64,000 nt of DNA from NCBI GenBank assembly GCA_007922195.1, contig ML681971.1, positions 19,046,238 to 19,110,237 on the forward strand, written 5' to 3'. The position numbers and the translations under genes were made by a program. The stretch comes from Podocnemis expansa (taxonomy: Eukaryota > Chordata > Testudines > Podocnemididae). Positions 45,726-57,797 of this stretch are shown one piece after another (positions within the stretch are counted from its first letter, which is position 1; the number at the start of each line of letters is the position of its first letter). The notes beneath the pieces are model-generated. The model was not told the DNA's origin, searched no databases, and saw only the letters and a list, made by a program, of their open reading frames with translations.

Positions 45726-47784
45726 CTAGATTTGCTGCTTTAACTGCTGCAGCTGCTGTTGCAAGAGCTGATGGGGTTTAAGGGAGTGCCAGCTAGATTG
45801 CAGGGTGTACATTCCCAGCAATCTGAGGGTAGCTCTTGAGTCCTTCATGCCATGTAGCTTGGCATCTGTGGACTCGGCAAAGAGGTCAGGGCCCTCAAAT
45901 GGCAGGTGTTGAATGATAAGCTGCATCTGCAGACACAGTCCAGAGCCCTGAAGCGAGGCAGAGCAACACATCACCACAGTGGAGGCCATAGTATGCGAGG
46001 CTGTGTTCAATGCGTCCCAAGTAGCCATGAGGGCATCTTTAGAGACCAATGCCCCTTCTTCAATCATCGCCTCAAAATCTCTGAGGCGATCTTTGGGAAT
46101 AAGGTCACAGAACCCTTCTGTGGCTCACCAGAGGTTGAAGGCATATCTTGTCATAAGGGCCAGGTGATTGGAGATATGCAGCTGTAGAGCTGCCGTGGCA
46201 TAAACCATCCTGCCCACCAAGTCGAGCTTTCTAGCCTTCCTTATTCTTAGAAGTGGAGCTTGGCTGGCCCTGTCTCTCTTTCTGATTTACTGAGTCGACC
46301 ACCAACAATCCCGGTGTAGGGTGCTGGAAGAGGAACACAAACTTGTCCTGGGGGACATGATATTTGTCCACCACTTTCAGTGCCGCCGGAGTCGAAGATG
46401 GGGTCTGCCATCATGCAATGGCAATTCTGTATATCCCTTCATGGAAAGGAACAGATACCTGGGCTGGTGGGACATTTTCCCCCACGTCAAAGAGGGGGTT
46501 GGTTTCCTCCTGGACCACCCCAAGTTCTATATTCAGATTCTCTGCCATGCGGTGGAGTAAATCCTGCTGGGCGCGGGAATTGTCCTTATAGGCAACAGGC
46601 CTTCGGAAAGTGTACTCATCCAGAGAGGAGGATGAAGGGTCCCGGGATCTAATGCGCCGTGTAGAGTCGGGATCAGGCTCGTCATCAGAAATGTTTGAGG
46701 AGTCCAGAGTCTGAGGTGGTGACGGTGCTGAATTGTGCTGCAAAATTGAGCTGTCATCAGCTGTCATGTCTAGCCATTCATGAGACCAGTTGTTAAAAGA
46801 ATTTCTGGTCACGGCATGGTGCGGGAAAGAACGGCCCCTGCCTGAGGTCTTAGTGGTACAGGAGGAACTGGGCCGCAGTGTCCATACCAGGGCCGAAGGG
46901 GTCGTCTTCCTCTGTGGCACAGGCATCGGGGAGCACTTTCTGATGACACTTACCCGCCCATTCTCCAGCTCCCGAAGCAGTTTTGGGGGAATCAAAGGAA
47001 CAGGCAGAGGCCGGAGATGATAAGGAGGATGAGCTGGATCTCCAACTTCTGGAGCCTTGAGAGTACAGTACCGAGGGTTCATGGGAAGGATGCCAAGAGG
47101 AGAGAACCTCAGAGCAGTCGTTGGCCTTGTTTTGCAGTGCTGGTGGAGGGCTTGACGGTACCAGATTTGAGGGTGGTGCTGATCCTTGCATCAACTGCTC
47201 TCTGGGTACCAGAGACAGTGTAGTCTTCAACTTGGCCTTCTTGACCGGTACCAGAGCCAGGTCTTGGAACAGAGCCCGTGTCTTTGCTGGGGCTCACGGT
47301 GTCGACAGTGCCAAAGACAGCCCCGATGCTGGCTCACTGGAGAGGGAACTTGGCAACTGAAGCAAATGGTTCCGTGGCAGTACCGAAGAGGAAGTTGACC
47401 AGGATTTGAATTCTGTGCCATGGGTCAGTGCCGAGACTCCAGTGCAGGAGTTGCTCAGGGTGCTAGTGGAGCACTAGTGGCTCAGGGGGTATCAGAGGTG
47501 GACATGCAGTCCTCGGCAAGAGTGCGTAAGTGCTGCTGTCTGTCCCTGCAGGTCCTGAGTTTAAAGGACTGGCAAATGGAGCAGTTCACCACAAGGTGAG
47601 ACTCACCCAGGTAAGCGAGGCATTTCTCATGAGGATCATCGAGTGGGAAAGCTTTGGAACACACCAGACATGGTTTAAAGCCCAGCATTTTAATTTCTTG
47701 TGAAGGAAAGACAGGCATTTTAGCTAATCCAATACCATCACTGAGGGTGGAAAAAGGAACTGGGAGGGTCAGGGTCACAGTCAC
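45726..47784 (-). pseudogene. DIRS gag-like region, frameshifted
   Basis: The region starts just inside the right terminal repeat. The first open frame (47482-47784, 100 codons) has an ordered set of putative zinc ligands: C39, C42, H52, C55, H63, C68 and C71. This is the Cys/His pattern seen in vertebrate DIRS gag-like proteins. It is followed by a Ser/Thr/Pro-rich, low-complexity middle spread over several frames (for example 46850-47230 and 46411-47082, with a run of Asp and Ser). The C-terminal part (45726-46067) has MASTVVMCCSASLQGSGLCL and LPFEGPDLFAESTDAKLH, which I recognise as typical of this protein class. It ends in a Gln/Leu-rich stretch. Several frameshifts make it non-functional. 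The exact role of this protein in DIRS particles is not well defined. Confidence 0.8.
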
Positions 47785-47930
47785 CTATATAGCTGCGGTC
47801 GTAGCGCAGAGGGGGCGTTGGCCTTGTGCCCTGACCTGACAGGCTAAGGTTAAAGACTCTGGAAGCTACCGTGCACTGCAGCAAGTAGACACCTGTAACT
47901 GAATGATGTGAGCAGCTCACGAAGAAGAAC
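47734..47930. repeat. DIRS right inverted terminal repeat
   Basis: Inverted counterpart of 41722-41894 plus 42416-42481. Shared blocks (plus strand here) are GGGAGGGTCAGGGTCACAG, CCTGACCTGACAGGCTAAGG and CTGTAACTGAATGATGTGAG. The repeat is not interrupted, so it shows what the left repeat looked like before the hAT insertion. Confidence 0.88.
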
Positions 47931-49091
47931 TTGCAGTTATTCCTGATCATGCCTTTTCTTTTGTGGTAAATTATACTGACCCTTAAGAAGAAAAAAGAAA
48001 TATGAAAATGCATTTTGGATGCTTACAAACCATAAGCAAAATATAGATTATTCAGTCCCTGCCACTTACTTAGATGGGGCCAGATTCTCAACTAATGTAG
48101 GAACAATTTCAAATCATGTATCCAAACATCACCTCAAAAAACTTCATTCAGTCTTCTTCGCTTATGTCCAAGACCTAGAATTATAATCAGCACTACATTG
48201 TGACTGGGATTATGTTCCACGGTTTCTTAAACTCCTTTTTTTCCATCTGGATTTTCATTTCATACCCTTTCTTTTCACAGCATTCTCTGTGTAGTGATCA
48301 AATATATTCACATTGCTGGAGGCAGAATATCAATTTCTCTAATGCAATTTAATGGGATTTCCTTCTCTCTTTAATCCCACAGAAGTAGAAGTCCTACTGG
48401 ATAAAATAACATGAATGTTACCATAATCTTGCCCCATGTCAAAAATATGATCTCATCAGTGCTTGATGGTGTCACTAATTTGAAGAAAAGTTACAGATGT
48501 CAAAGCTGGGATATATAACTGTGAACAATGTGGACTTTAGAAGGAAAGTGCTGGGATTACAACTTGTTGGGCATTACACTCTGAAAGGTTCCAAGAACTT
48601 CTAAACCAGTACAATTGTTTGGCTGTCAAAACTGAAGTCATTTCTTTCTTCTTCGATATCTGAACCATGGTTTATAAAGATAAGCCTATCTGTATTCAAA
48701 TGAGCTACCTTTTTTCTATTTGAAAAATGGAAGACCACATTACATTTCCTGAATGTAATCTTTAGTGTTTAAGCGACCTATTAGAGAGAGATCCTGTGAA
48801 CACCTTGTACGCAGTAGATGCAGAAATACTCAAGTTTATCACAGACTGGATCCAAGCCTTATGACTGTTTAAGTGCACCATACAAATAGGATCTCCTACA
48901 GAACATACATCCAGCTCTGTGAGATCTTGTCTCTCTTGCTGCAGCAGTGCAAACTAACAGGAGAAGGATGATATGAGGCTGAGTGGTTGTGAGTTTACCT
49001 TATCAAACATTGAAGACTTATTGTGAGAAATTGCCCATGTGGTAGTGTATTTATTTTTGCATTTTTTTAAATGTTCACTTGGGCAGTTATA
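47931..49091. other. unique sequence, nothing recognised
   Basis: AT-rich DNA to the right of the DIRS element. No gene or repeat is recognised. Confidence 0.45.
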
Positions 49092-49679
49092 GGGTGTGTT
49101 CACACAGGCTTCTTATTTCGAAACAACAGAGGTTGTTTCAAAATAAGAAACAGCATGTCCACATGACGTACTCCCATTTCGAAACAAGGGGCTCCCTTGT
49201 TTCGAAATGGGAGCCGTGTTTCGAAACAGCTTAAAGCTCCTTCCATTTCGAAACAACCCCGTGGGGACGTTGTTTCAGAACAAACTGTTCCAAAACAACA
49301 TTTGACCTTCCTCCCAGGGTGCTAAGCACCCTGGGAGGAAGGGCCACCCCCGCAGCACCCTGGCCAGGGAACCCTCAGCACCCTGGCGAGGGTGCTGAGG
49401 GGTGTCCCCTGNNNNNNNNNNNNNNNNNNNNNNNNNNNNNNNNNNNNNNNNNNNNNNNNNNNNNNNNNNNNNNNNNNNNNNNNNNNNNNNNNNNNNNNNN
49501 NNNNNNNNNNNAAAGTGAAATAGCATGTCCACACTGTGGACATGCTATTTCATTTCCCTTATTTCGAAGACACTTTTTTGTCTTTTGAAATAAGGTGTTT
49601 TGAAATAACACATTATTTTGAAACGGCTTGTTTCAAAACATCTTGTTTCGAAACAAGCACTTTGTGTGTGAACATAGTC
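49092..49679. mobile_element. long-TIR DNA transposon (MITE-like), copy 2, with assembly gap
   Basis: The termini GGGTGTGTTCACACAGGC and TTTGTGTGTGAACATAGTC are inverted. Arms are filled with TTATTTCGAAACAA-type words, as in the copy at 34346-34980. The GC-rich centre shares CAGCACCCTGGCCAGGG with that copy. ATA immediately flanks both ends, a possible 3-bp duplication. The centre is interrupted by 100 N, so the true length is unknown. Confidence 0.8.
49412..49511. other. assembly gap of exactly 100 N
   Basis: One hundred unspecified bases, the usual placeholder for a gap of unknown size. It falls in the GC-rich centre between long inverted arms, a structure that is hard to sequence. Any open frame spanning it is meaningless. 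Confidence 0.99.
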
Positions 49680-50701
49680 ATAGAGATGCATGTTAGCTTG
49701 CTCTTCTCTGTGGCTGGGTAAGGACTGAAAACTTCATGCTGATATACTGAACTATACCAAAGAGGTACATGTCTTCCCTGTGGTGGTATTTTAATAAGCA
49801 GCCGTGGTCTTGTCAGCATTTAAGCAGTGCACACACGTGGCCTCTGAGAAATCATTTCACACTTGGTGCATGAATATTCTGCCATGGGCACTGCAACCTT
49901 ACCAGGTCATGGGGGGAGGTGGGAGGGGCAATGCACACATGAGCTCCCTTAGGTCTTACCACCCCAGAATGACCCTTGTCTGGTTGATTGCACAGGAGAG
50001 TAGGAACCACCTTTAGTTAGAGGTACTAACTGGTGCTGTCCATTACTTGGGGCTTGAGCATGCTCCTGTTCAAGTCAGTGGAAAAACTCAAAAGTTCTAA
50101 TGGTACAAGATCAAGCCCCATCTCTGGCTTTCATGGGAACCTGAATAGCAAAGCAGATGCTTGGAAACTATTTTGAGAGACCTGGCAAAAATGAAGGTGT
50201 AGGATTTTTTTAAGTGACAGTGTGACCCACTTAAACTGCAGTGCTATTGAGACATTAAATATAGCATCTGCCTGAGTAGAGGGGAGGGAAGGGATGGGTC
50301 TATATTGCTCCTGTTGTGAATGGCTTCAATGTGTGTCTCTGTATCCTTGCCCCCAGGGGACCTATGACTCCTACCTACGGTAAAGGAACCAGCTACCAAA
50401 AGGCAGACGTTGAGAACTGGTGAAGAGCCAGAGGGAGGAATAAAAAGCCTGCATAGTATCAGAAGATGGTCGTACCTGTGTTCAACCAATTCCATCCAAA
50501 ACAATGGGCTGTCCAAATTCCCTTCTGCCATGATCAAGAAGAAAAGAGGATTGATTATCACATGAGACTGGGAATGGATGAGTGTAACAGCTCTGCTTCA
50601 TTTGGGTAGTTGGCAAAGGGCACACTTGAGTTTTATAGAAGTTAATAGCAAAACTTCCACAGGCCCAGAATTTGACAGTTTAATATTAGTTTATTTTGTG
50701 A

Positions 50702-50798
50702 GCCTAATTCTGGTCCCGCTAACATCACAAGGCAACTTCATTGACTTCAAAGGTGTCATTCCTGATTTTCATCAGTATAACTTGGATGCAATTAGGCC
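50702..50798. repeat. ancient short inverted-terminus repeat
   Basis: GCCTAATTCTGG at the left and GGATGCAATTAGGCC at the right are inverted, with CTTCATTGACTTCAAAGG in the middle. The arrangement is that of a small palindromic element widespread in amniotes, recalled by eye. Family name and exact ends are uncertain. Confidence 0.45.
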
Positions 50799-51891
50799 TT
50801 CTTGGATATTGCCAACAAATTCCTATCAGCTTTGGAGGGAACAGCAATACTCTAGTGAAAAATGCTTTTTTGAAAACCCTGCACTCCTTGTTATCTTCGT
50901 TATGCTGTGGCTGAAGGGTATTCCATCCTCCTGAAAAGTAAATCTGGTTAAGCCCCCAGCAAAATCATTCATTTGCCACCTGTTCCCCATTCTGTGTCAC
51001 TGCCGCTCCATCTTTGGATTACTCCAATATTTGTTGTACTTTATGGTGGCTTAATTGGATGGGATTTAAATAGAGAGGGTTACAAAGTGTAACTGCTAAC
51101 TTGATAACAAGCAGGAACGATGTGTGTGTGTGTGTCCTTTAAAATGCAAAGTGAATGCACTATTCAGGCTTAGTTTCAAAAGTTCCCACAATTTTTCTAA
51201 ATCCAAGAATATTAAGGGGCGTAAATTTGTGGCTGGATTAATATTTCATAGTGGTGGTTTCTCCTGTGGCTCTGGAGAAGACCAGGAGGCACCCTGTGGA
51301 GGTGCAGTTCTTCCATTACCAAGTGAGCAAAGTATTTGGTATAAGCTTTTTCAGGACGCCACTTACTTCCCTGCTCCTCTCCAAACCAGTCAGCCTCTTC
51401 TTGTCTACTGCAGGTCAGCGTGCTGGGAGGAGTGAGATGGAAGCCAAAGTCATGGCTGTGCTTTGCCTCACTCACTTCCTGCCCACTTGTTCCCTAAAAC
51501 CTATTCATGTCTACATTGAAGTTTGCATTAATTTAAATAATGCAAAATCAAGTCCTGGATGCACACTTCTCAATATTCATAAACCCCAGGTAGCCCAGCA
51601 AGATGGGGAAAATTTCCTTGTCCTCTTCTCAGTATATGGCTACCTCGATCCAAGCTGTAGGAGGAAACTCTGGAGCTTGGAGTTGTTGGATGTTTTGTCT
51701 GAGATTAAGGACAGCACTTTTCAAAGGGACCAAAGGCAAAGCTCATTAAGTGTAGTGGGTGAACTGTGGATCCCCTTAAATTCCAATGGGGCCAGAATCT
51801 CACCCTGTGGAAGACAAGCACCCAAATGTTTTAAAAATCCAAGCCCACAGGATGCATTGATTCTCTCCCCCACCACCACCTTCAAAAGTCC

Positions 51892-51893
<2 letters not shown>

Positions 51894-51925
<32 letters not shown>
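51894..51925. repeat. (GT)n microsatellite
   Basis: About 15 uninterrupted TG units ending in TTTGCA. Confidence 0.95.
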
Positions 51926-51929
<4 letters not shown>

Positions 51930-52707
51930 ACTAACAGAAAACTGAGCAGAGGAGTTAAATAAAACTAATTAGCCTGAGTTTATGGATGTGCTTAAACATG
52001 GTAAAAGTGATGCTTGTAAATGTGGGGAAAACCTGTCAGCAGCTGTTTAAAAGTGACTAATATAATTGTTTTAATTTGCATTCTTGTTTGTTATAGATCA
52101 CAATAAGGTTATGGTGACAGACCCATCAAGCACAGTAAACGCTTGAAGTACTAGATGTTAATTCTACAGCAATTTAACAACAATATACACAGAGAGGACT
52201 ACTTTACACTCTAATTCATCACAATTAATTTAATTGTAGAGAAGAAATAGAAGGCAAAATATTTTCAGTAAATTTTCAGACAGCAGGCCTAATTCTCCAT
52301 TGCCTTCTTATAATGGAGTGCAGAATGCTACCAGCTCAGAATGGCTGTGGCCCTGGCAGTGGCATTACTCGGCAACGGAGGGTGTCTTTCATGCACCAAA
52401 CTGCTGCTGAAAGTGGCAGTCGCAGTTTCTTGGCAGCAAGGGACCCTCTTTGTGCCACACTGCTGCTGAAAGAAGTGGCCATGGTGGCTTTTGGGTGGCA
52501 GGGGAGCTTCTTCAGTGCTGTACACGTAGGTGCCTCTAATTTTGGTGTGGCTCCTAGGTATGCAGCACATTTGCTGAGGCCTGTCATAAAGCTGTTCTAC
52601 TATGCTTCTGGTGACTGAAGGCATACTACTGTATCTTCATCTCTGCTGGATAGCACAGGAGGTGGTATCAAGCAAGTAATCGCTTGTACACACACTACTG
52701 CTGCTCT

Positions 52708-52826
52708 GAGTGTCTAGATGTGCTGATTTTATAGGGATGGTCCTGATATTAAAGGCTTTCTCTTACACAGGTACCTATTACCTCCCACCCCCATCCTGGT
52801 TTTTTGTACTTGCTATCTGGACAGTC
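52708..52826. mobile_element. short DNA-transposon relic ('gtgaccagatgt...tatctggtcac' type)
   Basis: GAGTGTCTAGATGTGCTGAT at the left and TGCTATCTGGACAGTC at the right are degraded inverted termini of a common sauropsid element whose ends read GGTGACCAGAT. The interior order (TTTTATAGGGATGGTCCTGA, then GGTACCTATTACCTCCCACC) fits that family. No coding capacity; superfamily not determined. Confidence 0.6.
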
Positions 52827-54254
52827 TTCTGCTTCTTGTTTTGGATAATCTTGCAAGCTACCTGTTCACTGGAAAGAATGAATTACACAAAGAGTTTTAT
52901 CTTTTGAATAATGCAAGAACATTGGAAACTTGGAAAATGTGATGCAGTTGACAAATCTGTAGCAGCCATATCTGAAACCAAGATGAAACAAAAAATGTTT
53001 AAAATGAAATTATTCCAGCCTCCTATTCAAGGAGAATAAATGATTCCAAATACAGCTTTGCTCAGAGTGCAAATATACATTCATTGAGCACTCTTTTTAA
53101 AGAGTAAACCAACATGTCTGCTGGAGTCGGACCTGTCCACACACAGATTTGCACCAGTTCAACAAAGGCTTGGTCCACACTTTGAAACTTGGCAGCAGTC
53201 AATGATAGTAATTCACGCTATGCAGAGTAGCTCCAATAACTCCCATCGACTTCATAATTCCTCTTCTATGCCACATCTGCAGCACACTGCACGGACTGGA
53301 AATGCGTTTGCAAACTGACATAGTGAAATCATTTCATGTTTGTTTGGTTTTAGTTTAGTTTAGTTTAGTTTAGTTTAGTTTAGGAGTTTCATATGTCCCA
53401 GGTTGCACTGACAAAATTTAAGATGTGGTTTTAAAACTGATTTAATTAAACAAGAGTGAAAATCTGTATGGACAATCTTATTCTGATATAAAAGTAGCTT
53501 ATTTTAGTTTAGCTTAAGTCAGTTAGGAGCAGAGTTAAACCAAACTGAGATAAACCACTTGTAAATTGAAATGAGGATGTTCATACATGGCTTTATATTA
53601 AACTGGCTCCAGGTTCATATCTTTCTGATCCAAGGAGGGAACAGATTAGCCTAAACTCAAATACGCCTTTAGCTAAAGCAATTGCAAAAGTTAGTGTGTG
53701 TCTGTTTCAAGGCTTTGTCAATACACACAGCTTTTGATATTCTCCTTGTGGCAGTGGCACCATGAGTATCCAATTTAAGGTTCTGTGTCAGTGTAAGATG
53801 CCCACTTCTAATGCTTTGAAAATATCAACTTGAATGTTACACAGTGCTTTATTTAAAATTAACTACAAAATTGTAAATGTAAATTGACTATTGGTAGAGG
53901 CTACTGAATAATATTTGTTGCTAAGCTGTTTGTGGTGGCTTGGTGCTCACTGGTTGTTGCATAAATGCTGTAGTTTAATATCTATTGCTAAGGGCTTGTT
54001 CAACATACCATCATCATTCCACTTAAGTGTTTTGCTGAATAGGGTTGAATGTAAACACATGTTTGCACTTTGCAGAGCTGTGGCCAGAGTTTTTGTGTGT
54101 AGTTAGAAAACTTAAAGCCTTTTTAAAGAAACTTGCTTTTGCATATTAAAAAGATGGCAAAAGTTGTATAGGCTTTTATATTTTCCAAATGGTTCTAAAG
54201 TCTGTATGAAGAGTTGGGAGAGAGGAAAGAGAACTTTGAAAGTAATGACAAATG
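52827..54254. other. unique sequence with a TTTAG tandem repeat
   Basis: Nothing coding is recognised. The (TTTAG)n tract is listed separately. GGCTTGGTCCACACTTTGAA near 53168 hints at a decayed TIR element, but no second end is seen. Confidence 0.4.
53348..53383. repeat. (TTTAG)n pentanucleotide repeat
   Basis: About seven TTTAG units in tandem. It differs from the vertebrate telomere repeat TTAGGG and is taken as an ordinary microsatellite. Confidence 0.92.
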
Positions 54255-54420
54255 CCAAAGGGATGGCTGTGTTAGTCTAGTTCAGCAAAAACAAACAAGG
54301 AGTCCTGTGGCACTTTTAAAGACTAATTTATTTATTGAGTGAGCTTTTGTAGGAGAAAAGCCAACTTTGTGCCATCCTTTGAAGGTGGGGAACTTGCAGA
54401 AAATAATGGGAGATCAAACA
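54255..54420 (-). mobile_element. 5'-truncated Penelope-like 3' tail
   Basis: On the plus strand it begins GGGATGGCTGTGTTAGTCTA, then CAGCAAAAACAAACAAGGAG and TCCTGTGGCACTTTTAAAGA. This is a minus-oriented single arm of the tail at 61060-61215. Homology continues past the hairpin block into GGTGGGGAACTTGCAGAAAA. It is more diverged than the copy at 1901-2090. Confidence 0.6.
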
Positions 54421-55159
54421 TTATCGGTAACCTGTTTCTTTTTTGCACACACACAGGTAAACTGGTGTAGATGAGATCTATTATCACTAATTGGTAGATT
54501 GTATTTCTTATGTATCAACATAGGAATGTAGAGTGAAAGCGGAGCTCTTCAGTGAGTTCTGAGTTGATGACTAATACATAAATTGGTAGCTGGTTAAATC
54601 AGTGCTGTGACTTTCTAGGGGGCAGGTTTGGCTCTGTTTTCTTTGTTTGGCAATATGGTGTGTCACCTGTAATAATTACTGACAGAATTATTCAGTGTGG
54701 AGATGGATCTGCAGAGATACTAATATTCTCTCTGTGGTTGATTAGTTTATTTTTTCTTTTAACAGTTAAAATGAATGAATGATGACAAACCTGAAAAAGA
54801 TGCTTGCTATTAGGTTTTTGTGCTGGAGCAAGGCCTGTTGAAGTTCTTAGGTACTGCAGAAACCTGCTGTCTTGGACTAGACTCACTGCCTTGCCAAAAA
54901 AACAGTCCTCTTGCATAGGAGATGGTCACATTGTGCCAGAAGAATGGACCTGTTAATAGGTAATGAAATCTGAGATACCTTGGGCCCAGATTGGTAAACT
55001 CCTTGAGTATAAAGACTGAGTGCTAGATTTTTACTTACATCAAGGTCATTTTGTGTAAGTGGCCCTGAGGTCTTGAAAGTGAGATTATTTTCTGTAGGGA
55101 GTCCATGTGGCTGAGAAATTGCATGACTGCATTCTATAGCACTAATTTCTATCATTTTC
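54421..55159. other. unique sequence, nothing recognised
   Basis: No gene or repeat is recognised before the CR1 copy begins. Confidence 0.4.
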
Positions 55160-56130
55160 ATCCACTCTTCCTGAGGTCAGTACCACAGGGATCAGTTCTG
55201 GGTCTGGCTTTGTTCAATATTTTCATCAGTGATTTAGATGGTGGCATAGAGAGTACACTTATAAACCTTGCCAATGATATCAAGCTGGGAGAGGTTGCAA
55301 GTGCTTTGGAGGATAGGATCACAATTCAAAATGATTTCAACAAACTGATGAAATGGTCTGAGGTAAACAGAAGGAAATTCAATAAAGACAAGTGCAAAGT
55401 ACTGCCATTTAGGAAAGAGCAATCCATTGCACGTATACAAAATGGGCAATGACTGCCTAGGAAGGAGTATTGCAGACAGGAATCTGGGTGTCATAGTGGA
55501 TCACAAGCTAAATATGAGTCAACAGTATAACTCTGTTGCAAAAAAAGCTGACACCATTCTGGGATGTATTAATAGGAGTAATTTAAGTAGGACACAGGAA
55601 GTAATTCTTCCACTCGACTCAGCCCTGATTAGGCCTCAGCTAGAGTATTGTCCAGTTTTTGGCACCTCATTTCAGGAAAGAGGACAAATTGGAGAAAGTC
55701 CAGAGAAGAGCAACACAAATGATTAGCAGTCTGGAACACTTGACTTATGGGGTAGATTGAAAGAGCAGGGTTTGTTTAGTCTGGAAAAGAGGAGACTGAG
55801 AGGGGATATAAGAGGTTGTCACAAAGAGGAGGGAGAAAATCTGTTCTCCTTAACTGCTGATGATAGAACAAGAAGCAATGGACTTAAATTACAGCAAAGG
55901 AGGTTTTGGTTGTACATTAGGAAAAAAACTCCTAACTGTCATGGTGATTAACCATTGGAATAAGTTGCCTAGGCAGGTTGTGGAATCTCCAGCACTGGAA
56001 GTGTTTAAGAGCAGGTTAGACAAGCACCTGTCAGGGATAATTTAAGAGGGTACTTGGTCCTGCCATGAGTGAGGGGGACTGAACTTGATGACCTGTCATG
56101 GTTCCTTCTAGTTTCTATGATTCTATGATT
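55160..56130 (+). mobile_element. CR1 LINE, 5'-truncated copy of about 1 kb
   Basis: The copy starts within the RT palm, runs through the C-terminal part of ORF2 and the 3' UTR, and ends in the CR1 signature TTCTATGATTCTATGATT. The 5' truncation is typical of target-primed insertion, and CR1 usually makes no clear target duplication, as here. Confidence 0.95.
55165..56045 (+). pseudogene. CR1 ORF2 reverse-transcriptase C-terminal fragment
   Basis: The first open frame (to 55452) begins at RT motif B with VPQGSVLGLALFNIFISDL. It is followed by the catalytic box, which here reads LANDIKLG where the family has an ADD core, so one catalytic aspartate position is substituted. Later parts lie in other frames: 55427-55726, with NLGVIVDHKLNMSQQY, and 55860-56045, with WNKLPRQVVESPALEVFKSR near the C terminus. 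Frame changes and the substituted catalytic box show it is inactive. A related shorter fragment lies at 4788-5157 on the other strand. Confidence 0.92.
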
Positions 56131-57689
56131 AATAATACCAAAACACTGTTATCAGTGGGGTGCAGGACTGGGGCCCACATTCACTGTGCCTGATAATTCA
56201 CTGACCTAAACCTCGTACATTTACCCCAATGAAAATTAAGTGTAAAATTCTGCCACTCCGATTAACATATGTTACCCCAGTTTCCTGCATGGGGTAAGTA
56301 AATACAGAAGGTAGAGGCAAAGGAGAATCAAGTCCTGCTTTAAAGAAAAAAAAACACCAAACCAAACCAAAACCAAAAACCCCTATCATTTTATTCACGT
56401 CATCGTAAGGATGGCCCTTCAAACAGTGCACAATGCATCTGTAGTGGTTGGTTGGTTGCCTAAGGAACAGTATTCTGTGAGCAGAAATTCTGTTTTTAAG
56501 GAGTGACAAGCTGAATGCCAAGTTTTCACATAGTCTGAGTTAGCTGGGCCTTGATAAGAATGCTAGTGTTGATCCAAAGGGCAAATACAAGTTCTTTAGC
56601 TTTTTGCTGTTTTAATTACATGCATATAATAGCTGAGAGATTATATGTGTATATGTTAAAGAGAAAAGTTGAACAATCAAATAAGAGGCAATGATTTGAA
56701 TTGGGCACGATCACCTTCTGTGGGATTTTGCATATCATCCAAATGAATTTCACAGTTGTTAATCCTCTTACTAAGTCAGTCACAGAAGCCACTTCTGATA
56801 TGATGATGCATGATCTTAAGCCACTTAACATGATCTCTGTGGAGTGTTTTTTGGGGGGGAAACAAGGGCACAAAATCAGTGTGTGTCTCTGTGTGTTACG
56901 TGCTCGGAATAATTCTGTAGAACATGGGATAAAGCTGTGAGCATCATTCAGAGTTCGTGGTGGTAGAAGACTTTTAATTTCAGTTAGTTAATTTTGAAGT
57001 AAGACTGTCCCTTTGGTTTTTGCCCGGGTTTTTTAGACAGCTCCCTCCCAAAACTCTCTATTAAAGAACATGGAAAACAACTATTATTTTTTCTAGGCAT
57101 CCTAAATTAGATCACTTGCACTGAATTCATTCCCATGCAGAGAATAGGAATAGAATCTATATATCACTGAAATCTGATTTAAATCCTACATTGAAGGCTA
57201 AAATGGTGCTTAAGTGGTGCCTAGGCTTTGGACAGATCCAGGCTCAGAGCAGCATTTAATCTATGGAGAAGTACTTAGTGAACCAGTTACTCAGTTAATC
57301 TAATTCCCTGCAGTGCCACAGACTTCCTGGGAGTTTGGAAGTTGGTAAGTTTAGTGAGTTGGAGCTGGGTTTGTGGACTGGGTTCTTCCAGGCCCATGCT
57401 TGAGCATCTAAACTGCATCAGAAACCTGGGTTTTTACAGTTGCTGGACCCAAGTCTGTCAGCTGAGGTAACAGTCCATACTGCACTACTCAAACTTTTGA
57501 CTTGGGTCTGACGTTTGAGCTGCAGCCTTACTGCAAAATGAAGGCTTGGGCCTGAGTTGCAGCGGGATTCTGAGTCTGACCCACCCCCTCAGCAGGATCC
57601 TGGGTTCCAGGACCTGAGTCAGACTTACTTGTGTGTTGAAGGAATAGGGGCATCTAGGCTTGGTGTGCACAGTAGACATCTACTTTGTG
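56131..57689. other. unique sequence, nothing recognised
   Basis: No gene or complete element. A short A/C-rich stretch (CCAAACCAAACCAAAACC) lies near 56357-56377. Confidence 0.4.
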
Positions 57690-57796
57690 CCTCAATTATC
57701 CATCTGTAAAATGGGAATAATATCACTTCTCACCTGCAGACTGGTTGAAGATAAAGGCAGTAAAGATTGTAAGGAGTTTAGATACTATGTTAATTG
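57690..57796 (+). mobile_element. MIR relic, 3' part
   Basis: TGCCTCAATTATCCATCTGT and AAAATGGGAATAATATCACT are the MIR core and 3' region in the correct order. The 5' half is absent. It lies directly beside a fuller MIR copy in the same orientation. Confidence 0.65.
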
Positions 57797-57797
57797 G

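Larger units (their letters stand above)
41722..47930 (-). mobile_element. DIRS-like tyrosine-recombinase retrotransposon
   Basis: The whole DIRS plan is visible on the minus strand: right-side inverted terminal repeat, gag-like region, reverse transcriptase with RNase H, tyrosine recombinase, an internal complementary region, then the left-side inverted repeat. Elements of this order integrate with a tyrosine recombinase acting on a circular DNA intermediate, not with an integrase. In agreement, I see no target-site duplication at the outer ends. The element is about 6.2 kb including a 521-bp hAT insertion, so about 5.7 kb without it. Every coding region is broken by frameshifts and stops, so it is inactive. 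The left end is set at 41722, where homology to the internal complementary region begins. The right end is approximate. Confidence 0.93.
49680..52707. other. no gene recognised; small repeats listed separately
   Basis: The longest open frame (227 codons, plus strand, 51251-51934) has no recognisable domain and ends inside a GT microsatellite, so it is not called a gene. A short GT run lies at 51121-51134. Repeated GCAGCAG/AGTGGC words occur at 52330-52510 without definable ends. Confidence 0.4.

Noticed and set aside
51251..51934. 227-codon open frame on the plus strand, the longest outside the DIRS element
   Set aside because: No recognisable domain, no homologous pattern, ends inside a GT microsatellite as alternating Cys-Val; most simply a chance open stretch.
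53348..53383. TTTAG tandem repeat as an interstitial telomere
   Set aside because: The unit is not TTAGGG; an ordinary pentanucleotide microsatellite is the simpler reading.
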